Source of the DNA: Paractinoplanes durhamensis
GTDB taxonomy: Bacteria > Actinomycetota > Actinomycetes > Mycobacteriales > Micromonosporaceae
DNA: 64,000 nucleotides
Assembly: GCF_016862175.1 (NCBI RefSeq)
Contig: NZ_BOML01000043.1
Location: 62,001-126,000, forward strand
Direction: 5' to 3'
Shown here one piece after another: positions 26,890-34,318 of the stretch. The position numbers and the translations under genes were made by a program. A model generated the notes under the pieces. It saw nothing but the letters and a program-made list of their open reading frames with translations. It had not been told where the DNA came from and made no database searches. Within the stretch, counting starts at the first letter, position 1; each line of letters starts with the position of its first letter.

Positions 26890-27344
26890 TGCGATTGGCG
26901 CTGGCCGCGGATGTGGCCGCTGTCCGGGAGCTCGTTCGGGCGGCCTTCCTGGTCTATGTGCCGCGGATCGGGCGGGAGCCGGCGCCGATGGGGGTGGATT
27001 ACGCCGCTGTCGTGGGGGAGGGGCGCTGCTGGGTCGACGTCGGGGATGACGGGCGGATCGTCGGGATGATCCAGTGCGCTGTCGCCGACGGGTTTCTCGA
27101 GGTGGAGACGGTTGCGGTGGCGCCGGAGGCACACGGGCGCGGCGTCGGGTCGCGCCTGCTGGCGTTTGCCGAGGAGCGGGCGCGGGAGTTGGGGCTGCCG
27201 GAGGTCAGGCTGTGCACCAACGAGGCCATGACGGAGAACATCGCGTATTACCCGCGGCGCGGATTTCGCGAGGTGGGGCGGACGACGCAGCACGGATACC
27301 GCCGGGTCTTCTTCGCCAAAGGTATTGTCGGGCCGGACGGTTGA
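26889..27344 (+). CDS. GNAT-family N-acetyltransferase
   Basis: 151 aa from ATG 26889, which overlaps the IclR stop by 1 nt. The acetyl-CoA-binding segment is VAVAPEAHGRGVGSRLLAFA (Q/RxxGxG/A type), followed by LGLPEVRLCTNEAMTENIAY and YPRRGFREVGR. This fits small-molecule GNAT enzymes. The substrate is unknown; coupling to IclR suggests the same regulon. Confidence 0.87.
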   Translation: MRLALAADVAAVRELVRAAFLVYVPRIGREPAPMGVDYAAVVGEGRCWVDVGDDGRIVGMIQCAVADGFLEVETVAVAPEAHGRGVGSRLLAFAEERARELGLPEVRLCTNEAMTENIAYYPRRGFREVGRTTQHGYRRVFFAKGIVGPDG

Positions 27345-27365
27345 CGATCCACAGTGGAGGTCAGG

Positions 27366-28130
27366 GTGACGGTGGACGGCAGCACGCCGCTGACGGCGCG
27401 GATCTGGAACTACTTGCTCGGGGGCACCGACAACTTCCCGGCCGACCGGGCCGTCGGGGATCAGATTCTGCAGTCGCTGCCGGCTCTTGCGGCCAGTGCG
27501 CGGCTCTCCCGGCAATATCTGGTGCGGGTCGTCCGGTTTCTTGCCGTCGAGGCCGGGGTGCGGCAGTTCCTCGACATCGGCACCGGGTTGCCCACCGCCG
27601 ACAACACGCACGAGGTGGCGCAGGCCGCGGCACCCGATGCGCGGATCGTCTACGTCGACAATGACCCGCTCGTTCAGGAGCATGCGCGGGCGCTCCTCAC
27701 CAGCACGCCGCAAGGGGTGACCGCCTATCTGCACGCCGACCTGCGCGACCCCGAAGCAATCCTGCACGAAGCCGCGAAGGTGATGGACCCGGACAAAATA
27801 ACGGCCGTCCTCGTCATGGGCATTCTCGGGCACATCGAGAGCGACGACGAGGCCAAGGCGATCATCGACCGGCTGATGGCGCCGCTGCCGTCCGGCAGCT
27901 ATCTGGCGATGTACGACGGTGGGGACACCACCGAGGACAACCGGGAAGCCACCCGCATCTGGAACCTGTCGGCCGAGCCGAAATATCACCTGCGCAGCCC
28001 GGAGCGCATCGCGAAGCTGTTCGACGGTCTTGAGCTGGTCGAGCCGGGCGTCGTCTCGGTGACCCGGTGGCGGCCGGAGGCCGACGAGCCGGTCATCGAT
28101 CAGTACTGCGCGGTCGGCCGCAAGCCCTAG
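27366..28130 (+). CDS. DUF574-type SAM-dependent methyltransferase
   Basis: 254 aa from GTG 27366, chosen over the upstream in-frame GTG 27354 because GGAGG lies 5 nt before it. The N-terminus TPLTARIWNYLLGGTDNFPA is diagnostic of this family, which is expanded in actinomycetes. FLDIGTGLPTADNTHEVAQ is the SAM loop and RIVYVDNDPLVQEHARALL the acidic loop. The function of the family is unknown. The gene ends in CTAG, shared with the stop of the convergent NYN gene. Confidence 0.88.
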   Translation: MTVDGSTPLTARIWNYLLGGTDNFPADRAVGDQILQSLPALAASARLSRQYLVRVVRFLAVEAGVRQFLDIGTGLPTADNTHEVAQAAAPDARIVYVDNDPLVQEHARALLTSTPQGVTAYLHADLRDPEAILHEAAKVMDPDKITAVLVMGILGHIESDDEAKAIIDRLMAPLPSGSYLAMYDGGDTTEDNREATRIWNLSAEPKYHLRSPERIAKLFDGLELVEPGVVSVTRWRPEADEPVIDQYCAVGRKP

Positions 28131-28852
28131 CCGGTGCCGGTGCGGACGTAGATGACGTTCGGCTTGCCGTCGCCGACCGCACGGCGCTGGGTCTCGAACA
28201 GGGACGTCGCGGTCACCAGGTCGGAGAGCTTCGCGTAGCCGTACGTTCGGGGGTCGAAGTCGGGGCGCTGCTTCACGATGATGTTGCCGACGTAGGCGAG
28301 CGGCGCCCACCCGTCGTCGTCCGAGGCGGCCTGCACGGCGTTGCGCAGCAAGGTCGTCACCGAGGCCAGTGACGACTTCGGCTCGGCGGCCGCGGTGGCC
28401 GGCGCGGCCGGGGCCAGCAAGTTTTCGGTGTAGATGAACTTGTCGCAGGCCGAGACGAACGGCTTCGGCGTCTTGCGTTCGCCGAAGCCGTAGACGGTCA
28501 GGCCGGACTCGCGGATGCGGGCGGCCAGCCGGGTGAAGTCGCTGTCGCTGGAGACCAGGCAGAAGCCGTCGAACCTGGCCGTGTAGAGCAGGTCCATCGC
28601 GTCGATGATCAGCGCCGAGTCGGTGGCGTTCTTGCCGGTGGTGTAGGCGAACTGCTGGATCGGCTGGATCGACTGGGCCAGCAGTTGCTCCTTCCACCCG
28701 CGCAGGGAGGTGCTGGTCCAGTCGCCGTAGGCGCGTTTCACGTTCGCCGTGCCGTACTTGGCGATCTCGGCGAGCAGCGCGGCCCCGATGCCGGGTGGCG
28801 CGTTGTCGGCGTCGATGAGAACCGCCAGCCTGGCTGTGGTGTCGCCGTCCAT
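28127..28852 (-). CDS. NYN (PIN-like) and OST-HTH/LOTUS domain protein
   Basis: About 241 aa from ATG 28852 (an in-frame GTG at 28861 is an alternative). The NYN nuclease fold is seen in RLAVLIDADNAPPGIGAALL, GKNATDSALIIDAMDLLY and FCLVSSDSDFTRLAARIRES, with the conserved acidic residues of this class in place. The C-terminal 90 residues, KSSLASVTTLLRNAVQAASD to YAKLSDLVTATSLFETQRR, match an OST-HTH/LOTUS-like RNA-binding domain. RNA cleavage or sequestration is the known theme of this pairing. It lies just outside the secretion locus on the same strand as its minus-strand operon; 43 nt separate the stop of the AAA gene from its start. Confidence 0.85.
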   Translation of the reverse strand: MDGDTTARLAVLIDADNAPPGIGAALLAEIAKYGTANVKRAYGDWTSTSLRGWKEQLLAQSIQPIQQFAYTTGKNATDSALIIDAMDLLYTARFDGFCLVSSDSDFTRLAARIRESGLTVYGFGERKTPKPFVSACDKFIYTENLLAPAAPATAAAEPKSSLASVTTLLRNAVQAASDDDGWAPLAYVGNIIVKQRPDFDPRTYGYAKLSDLVTATSLFETQRRAVGDGKPNVIYVRTGTG

Positions 28853-28895
28853 GGCGATCACCGTACCGGGCCGGGACGGCGCACGCTTGAGACGA

Positions 28896-31800
28896 TCATG
28901 CGACGTCGTCGACCCGCAGGGTGCGCAGGTCGCTGACGGTGGGCGTGGTGTGCCCGCGCATCCGGCCCGCCTGCCGGGTGATCACCTCGTCCAGCACCTG
29001 CCGGGCGAAGCGGCCGTTGCCGAAGCCCTTGCCGCGCGGCGCCTGCTCGAAGAGGCGGCGCAGGGCGAGCAACGTGTCGCCGGGGCAGTCGTAGCCGCCC
29101 GAGCGGGCCAGGCCCTCGACGATCGCCACCAGCTCGTCGGCGGTGTAGGACGCGAAGTGGATCCGCCGGGAGAACCGCGAGTTGAGGCCGGCGTTGGCCG
29201 CCAGGAACTGCTCGATCTCGTCCTCGTAGCCGGCCACGATCACCACCACCTCGTCGCGGTGGTCTTCCATCAGCTTGACCAGGGTGTCGATCGCCTCCCG
29301 GCCGAAGTCGTTGCGGGCGTCCGGCGGCGCGAGCGTGTACGCCTCGTCGATGAACAGCACCCCGCCGCGGGCCTTGTCGAACGCCTCCCGGGTGCGCTGC
29401 GCGGTGTGCCCGACGTACTCGCCGACCAGGTCGGCCCGGGCCACCTCGACGACCTGACCGCCGCGCAGCGCGCCGAGCGCCGCGAGCAACCGGCCGTAGA
29501 GCCGGGCCACCGTGGTCTTGCCGGTGCCGGGCGGCCCGGAGAAGACCAGGTGCCGGGAGACCGACGGCGCGGGCAGCCCGGCCCGGGTGCGGGCCCGCAC
29601 GGTGACCAGGAGATCGACCATGTCGGAGACCTCCTTCTTCACCGAGTCCAGGCCGATCATGGCGTGCAACTCGGCGAGCATCGCGTCGAGCTCACCCGAG
29701 GACGGAGCATCCGGCTGAGCAACCTCGCCCAAATCTTGGGGGAGCAACCGGGCCAATTCCACCCCGTCGTCGGCGCCGCTGACCGCCAGCCGCAGCGCCT
29801 GCCGGCTCAGCATCTCCTCGAAGACCTGCCGGGCCACCCGGGCGTTGCCGAACGACTCGGTGCGGGCCATCTTCGCGAAATGCCCGGTCAGCGTGATCCG
29901 GGTGTCGTATTCGAGGGCGTAATGGTGGCTGCTGCACAGCCGCTCGACGATCAGCACGAGCTCGTCGGTGGAGTAGCTCTCGAACTCGATGCTCTTGGCG
30001 AACCGCGAGGCCAGACCGGGGTTGGCGGCCAGGAACGAGCGCATCTGGGTGGAGTAGCCGGCGACGATGACGACGACCTCGTCGCGGTGGTCCTCCATCA
30101 GCTTGACCAGCGTGTCGACCGCCTCCTGACCGAAATCGCCGCCCTTGCCGCCGCCCGACACCAGGGTGTAGGCCTCGTCGATGAACAGGACCCCGCCGAT
30201 CGCCTCCTGGAACTTCTCGGTCGTCTTCACCGCGGTCCCACCGATGTGTTCGGCCACCAGATCGGCCCGGGCCACCTCGACGAGCTGGCCGCCGGGAAGC
30301 ACGCCGAGCGAGGCGAGGATCTTGCCGTAGAGCCGGGCCACCGTCGTCTTGCCGGTGCCGGGCGCGCCCGCGAACACCATGTGCCGGGACATCGGCGGCG
30401 CGGAGAGACCGGCGGCGAGCCGCTTGCGGGCGATCCGATGCAGCCCGACCAGGGTCGCCACCTCACGCTTGACGCCGGCCAGGCCGACCAGCGTGTCCAG
30501 CTCGGCCAGCAACGCCGCGGACGCGTCGCCGGTCCCGCTCACCGGGGCGACTTCCGGCATGACGGGTGCGGAGGGCAAGGTCAAGGGCGCCTCCGGCGGT
30601 TTGGGGGTACGGGTGACCTCGCCGCCGATCGTCCGCAGTTGCTCGCCGGCGTTGCCGCGAAGTTCGTTGCCGATCAGCCGGATCGGTTCCCGGGTCTCGA
30701 CCCGGATGCCGTCGCCGCCGTTCTCCACCACCACACAGTTGACCAGTTCGCCCCGGGCCTCGGCGGCGAACCGGACACCGTGGCCGCCGCTCGCCTGCAC
30801 CCGGCTGCCGCGCAGGGTCAGCTCGGCGCCGCGCTGGACGAGCACGCCGACGGTTCGGCACGACTCCACCCGCAGGCCGGTGCCGCGCAGCACCCCGCCC
30901 GCCGCGATCAGCCCGGTGCCGGCCCCCTGCACCGCCACGTCGACGAGCACCAGCTCGCCGCCCGACACCACCGCCCCGGCGCCGGTGAGCGTTCCCCGGC
31001 GTACGGTCAGATGGGCCTGCTCGGTGACCTCGACGCTCTCCTCCGTCGTCTCGCGGACCGTCAGGTCCTCGATCTCGGGCCGGGCGGAGCCGCGGGCCCG
31101 CAGGCCGCCGCGCGCCGGACCGATGGTGATCCGCTCGCCGCCGCCGGTCGCCTGGTCGGCGAAGAGCAGGCCGACGCCGCCCGGCGCCGCGAACGTGCCG
31201 CCCTCGAAGCGCGGCGCGGCCCGGCCGGTGACCACCACGGCCGCGCCCTCGCCGCCGGTGGTCACGGTCAGGTCCGCGTAGGACCCGGTCGCCTGCTCCT
31301 GGATGCTGAGTGCGTAGCCGTCGGCCACCTCCAGGGTGCAGTCGCGCAGCGTGGGCCGGGCCAGGCCGGCCACCGTCACGGCCGGCCCGGATTCGGCGCG
31401 GACCGTGCAGCCGGTCAGCACCGGCACGCCGCCGGTGATCAGCACCGGGACGCTGCCGACCTGCTCGATCGTGGTGCCGGAGAGCCGCACGCCGCCGTCC
31501 TCCTCGACGACCACACCGTGGCCGTCGACGCCGCTGATCACGCACTCCTCGGCGACGCCGCGGCCGCCGCGGGTGCTGACCAGGCCGGCCCCACGCGCGT
31601 CGGTGATCGTGCAGCGGACCAGGTGCGGGTCGGCGCCGCCGGTCACCACCACGCCCGCCGAGCCGAGGCCGGCGATCCGGGTGCCGGCCACCCGGCCCGA
31701 ACCGTGGCGTTCGAACAGCAGACCGGCGCCGCTCGGGTTGGTCACACTGCCGTCGCGCATGGCGAACTCGCCGTCCGGCACGTGCACGGCCACGATCCCG

Positions 31801-32132
31801 CCGCCGCGCACCGTGCACCGGACCAGCTCCAGGCGGCCGCCGCCGAGCTGCACGGCGGGCAGCTTCGCGCCGCCGCCGACCACGTCGATGCCGGTCAGCG
31901 TCACGGTGCCGGCCGCCACGAACACCGCGACCTGCCCGCCGCCGTCCACGGTCACCGTGCCGGGGCCCTCCTCGGCCACCAGGCGTACGCCCTGGGCGAG
32001 GCGGAGCTGCTCGCGGTAGACGCCGGGCTGCACCACGATCGTCACCCCCGGCGGGGCCTCGGCGAGCGCCGCGCCGATGCTCGACCGGCAGCCGGGATCG
32101 GTCTGGGAGACCGCCACGATGGTCCCGTTCAC
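28896..32132 (-). CDS. Beta-helix protein fused to two CbbX/EccA-type AAA ATPase modules
   Basis: 1078 aa from GTG 32132, overlapping the previous gene's stop (GTGA). Residues 1-505 are a right-handed parallel beta-helix of many short strands rich in G-V-x-V and G-x-G-L turns, starting VTIVVQPGVYREQLRLAQGV. Residues ~545-790 and ~830-1060 are two AAA modules of the CbbX/SpoVK/EccA type. Their Walker A motifs are GAPGTGKTTVARLYGKI (~588) and GPPGTGKTTVARLYGRL (~865), each followed by GGVLFIDEAYTL. EccA proteins of ESX systems have one such AAA module after a TPR domain. Here a beta-helix replaces the TPR and the ATPase is doubled. It ends the secretion operon and probably acts in the cytoplasm on substrates. 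Confidence 0.88.
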   Translation of the reverse strand: MNGTIVAVSQTDPGCRSSIGAALAEAPPGVTIVVQPGVYREQLRLAQGVRLVAEEGPGTVTVDGGGQVAVFVAAGTVTLTGIDVVGGGAKLPAVQLGGGRLELVRCTVRGGGIVAVHVPDGEFAMRDGSVTNPSGAGLLFERHGSGRVAGTRIAGLGSAGVVVTGGADPHLVRCTITDARGAGLVSTRGGRGVAEECVISGVDGHGVVVEEDGGVRLSGTTIEQVGSVPVLITGGVPVLTGCTVRAESGPAVTVAGLARPTLRDCTLEVADGYALSIQEQATGSYADLTVTTGGEGAAVVVTGRAAPRFEGGTFAAPGGVGLLFADQATGGGERITIGPARGGLRARGSARPEIEDLTVRETTEESVEVTEQAHLTVRRGTLTGAGAVVSGGELVLVDVAVQGAGTGLIAAGGVLRGTGLRVESCRTVGVLVQRGAELTLRGSRVQASGGHGVRFAAEARGELVNCVVVENGGDGIRVETREPIRLIGNELRGNAGEQLRTIGGEVTRTPKPPEAPLTLPSAPVMPEVAPVSGTGDASAALLAELDTLVGLAGVKREVATLVGLHRIARKRLAAGLSAPPMSRHMVFAGAPGTGKTTVARLYGKILASLGVLPGGQLVEVARADLVAEHIGGTAVKTTEKFQEAIGGVLFIDEAYTLVSGGGKGGDFGQEAVDTLVKLMEDHRDEVVVIVAGYSTQMRSFLAANPGLASRFAKSIEFESYSTDELVLIVERLCSSHHYALEYDTRITLTGHFAKMARTESFGNARVARQVFEEMLSRQALRLAVSGADDGVELARLLPQDLGEVAQPDAPSSGELDAMLAELHAMIGLDSVKKEVSDMVDLLVTVRARTRAGLPAPSVSRHLVFSGPPGTGKTTVARLYGRLLAALGALRGGQVVEVARADLVGEYVGHTAQRTREAFDKARGGVLFIDEAYTLAPPDARNDFGREAIDTLVKLMEDHRDEVVVIVAGYEDEIEQFLAANAGLNSRFSRRIHFASYTADELVAIVEGLARSGGYDCPGDTLLALRRLFEQAPRGKGFGNGRFARQVLDEVITRQAGRMRGHTTPTVSDLRTLRVDDVA

Positions 32133-33868
32133 GACGCCACCTCATCATTCGTCCGCGTCACGTAGATCCGGCCGTGCTCGTCGAGGCCGGGAAGGTCGGT
32201 CAGTGCGTCGATCGCCGGGCCGGCCGCGCCGGGCGGCACCGCGGCGAGCCGTTCGGCGAGGCGTTCGCCGCCGGCGGCCGGGCGGCCGCCGGGGAGCTCG
32301 CGCAGATACACCCGGTCCGGCTCGGCCTCGAGCACCTCGAAGCTGCTGCCGGGCGGGAAGAGCACCAGGTCGCCGTCGGTCAGCCGGCCGACCCGGCGGG
32401 CGCCGGCCGACCAGATCACCAGCTCGGGCCCGGTCGGCGCCGGGCGGACCCGCTCACCGTCGAGGAAGGCCGGCTCGGTTACCACGGTGCCTTTGCGGTA
32501 CGCGTCGGACGGGAGCTCGGCGACGGTGCGGAACACCGGGCCGAAGACGGCCGGGAGGCGATGCAGGCCGTACGCGATCCAGGCGGCGAGGGCCTCGGCG
32601 CGCGGGTCGGCCGCGCCGCGCAGGGCCGCGTTGACGGCGGCCCGCTCGGCGGTGCCGTAGGCGCGCACCGCGATGAGGCCGGCGAGCAGGTCGGGGGCGG
32701 TCTGGGCGGCCACCCGCAGGCCGGGCTCCTCGGCGAGGATGCGGGCGGCCACCCGGGAGTACGCGTCGTAGCGGCCGGCCAGCAGCTTGCGCAGGTCGTC
32801 GCCGGGGTGGTCACGGCCGAGCCGGCGGCGCGGGACGACGATCCGGGCCCGCTCGGCGGTGGACACCTCGGCGGCCGGGGCGGGGTGCGGCTCCGGATCG
32901 GCCGGCTCCTCGGGCCGCGCCGCCGCCACCAGGCTGAGCGAGGGCGGCTCCGGGGCCGGGCGGCGGGCGGTCAGCAGCTCGGCGACCTCGTCGCCGACCG
33001 GCTCCGGCTCCCGGTCGGGGGCCGCCGGGGTGGGTGGGGGCAGCGTGCGCCGGAACGGCAGCACCTCGGCCTCGGCCGTCGGCGCCTCGGTCGCGGCGGC
33101 CGGCACTTCGCTCGCGGTCGGCGTCTCGGTGGGGACGACCGTCAGGCGCGTTGTCTTCTCGGCCGGCCGGGGTGCGGTGGGGGCGGGCGGTGGTGTTCTG
33201 GGGATCGCCGTCAGGCGGGTGGTCTTCGCGGCCGACAGCGGCCGGGCCGGCGCCGGGCCGGCGAGGGCCACCAGTCGGCTGGTCGTCTCGTCCGGTGCCG
33301 GCTTGGGGATGGCCGACAGCGGCAGGGTCCTGTCGGGCAGCAGGGTCCTGTCGGGTGTCAGGGTCCTGTCGGGCGGCTGGGTCCTCTCGGGCGGCCGCGC
33401 GGTCTTCTCGTCCACGAGGGCCGTGGCCACCGTGACCGGCGGCGCCGCCGGGCCGGCTTTCGCGGGCCGGGCGGCCGCCGGCGGCTTCGTGGCGAAGTCG
33501 GGTGGGAAGGGGACCGGGCCGGGCGGGTCGAGGGCGACGGTCAGCTGGTCGAGGCCGAGCTCGGCGCCGAGGGCCCGGGCCAGGGCGGGCACCGCCGCCC
33601 GGTCGGCGTACGGGCCGAGCGGGACCAGGCGGATGCCGTCGGCCAGGCCGGCGAGGTGCTCGACCAGCAGGCCGGGCAGGAGCGCGAACAGGTCGGGCCG
33701 CCCGGCGACCTCGGCCGTGCAGACCACCGTCGCCCGCTCCGGTACGTGCGGCAGGGCGGCGGCCACCGCGCGGGCGTCCGCGGCCGGCTCGCCCTCGGCG
33801 TACAGAAGGAGCGTGTCATCGATGATCTCGGCCCGGACCAGGACCGATGCGACGGGCGGCGCGGTCAT
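32129..33868 (-). CDS. T7SS operon protein with degenerate ADP-ribosyltransferase-like C-terminus
   Basis: 579 aa from ATG 33868, overlapping the YbaB-like stop by 1 nt. Residues 1-115 are an ordered domain I do not recognise (VLVRAEIIDDTLLLYAEGEP). Residues 115-345 are Pro/Thr/Ala-rich low complexity with repeated PDRTL units. Residues 355-579 contain DAYSRVAARILAEEPGLRVA and then YRKGTVVTEPAFLDGERV, LVIWSAGARRVGRLTDGDLV and LFPPGSSFEVLEAE. The last blocks have the strand order of arginine ADP-ribosyltransferases, but the expected ExE is absent. So it looks like a catalytically dead or diverged ART fold. It has no signal peptide. The ART reading is inference. Confidence 0.75.
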   Translation of the reverse strand: MTAPPVASVLVRAEIIDDTLLLYAEGEPAADARAVAAALPHVPERATVVCTAEVAGRPDLFALLPGLLVEHLAGLADGIRLVPLGPYADRAAVPALARALGAELGLDQLTVALDPPGPVPFPPDFATKPPAAARPAKAGPAAPPVTVATALVDEKTARPPERTQPPDRTLTPDRTLLPDRTLPLSAIPKPAPDETTSRLVALAGPAPARPLSAAKTTRLTAIPRTPPPAPTAPRPAEKTTRLTVVPTETPTASEVPAAATEAPTAEAEVLPFRRTLPPPTPAAPDREPEPVGDEVAELLTARRPAPEPPSLSLVAAARPEEPADPEPHPAPAAEVSTAERARIVVPRRRLGRDHPGDDLRKLLAGRYDAYSRVAARILAEEPGLRVAAQTAPDLLAGLIAVRAYGTAERAAVNAALRGAADPRAEALAAWIAYGLHRLPAVFGPVFRTVAELPSDAYRKGTVVTEPAFLDGERVRPAPTGPELVIWSAGARRVGRLTDGDLVLFPPGSSFEVLEAEPDRVYLRELPGGRPAAGGERLAERLAAVPPGAAGPAIDALTDLPGLDEHGRIYVTRTNDEVAS

Positions 33869-34296
33869 CAGCGCCCGGCCGGACCGTCGTCGGGGCGGTC
33901 GCCGTCGAGCAGCACCTCGGCGAGGAGCTTTTCGAGGGGCGTCTCCACGTTGCCGCCGGCCCGGCCGGTGAACGCGTCCACCATGGCCTGGCCGCCGGGC
34001 AGCACCGCCGCGAACGCCTGCATGGTCTGCGCCATCGCCTCGGCCCGTGCCTCCTCGATCGTGCTGACCAGCAGGTCGCCGAGCTCGGCGCCGGACATGC
34101 TCCGGTACGCCGAGGTCGGGAACTTGATCTCGGCGACCGCGCCGCTGCTGTTCACCGTGACCGCCACCGCCCGGTTCTTCGCGACCACCGTCGTGCTGGA
34201 GCCGTGCAGGCCGCGTTCGATCTCGCCGAGCGCTGCCTTCTGCCGCTCGAATTCGGCCATCGCCTGCTCGACCTGGTTCATCTGCGGACTGGTCAT
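33868..34296 (-). CDS. YbaB/EbfC-like nucleoid-associated protein
   Basis: 142 aa from ATG 34296. The layout is MNQVEQAMAEFERQKAALGE, then KNRAVAVTVNSSGAVAEIKF and LGDLLVSTIEEARAEAMAQT, the two-helix/three-strand pattern of YbaB/EbfC DNA-binding dimers. YbaB-like genes are common in actinobacterial ESX loci, where they may be regulators or chaperone-like partners. The gene is 22 nt downstream of the second long Gly/Ser-tailed protein and overlaps the next gene. Confidence 0.85.
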   Translation of the reverse strand: MTSPQMNQVEQAMAEFERQKAALGEIERGLHGSSTTVVAKNRAVAVTVNSSGAVAEIKFPTSAYRSMSGAELGDLLVSTIEEARAEAMAQTMQAFAAVLPGGQAMVDAFTGRAGGNVETPLEKLLAEVLLDGDRPDDGPAGR

Positions 34297-34318
34297 GGCT
34301 GCTTCCTTTCCTCGTACG

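Noticed and set aside
28749..32165. Very long plus-strand open frame opposite the beta-helix/AAA gene
   Set aside because: It is antisense to a gene with intact AAA motifs. Its translation is Gly/Ala/His/Gln-biased without any domain, as expected from a GC-rich shadow.
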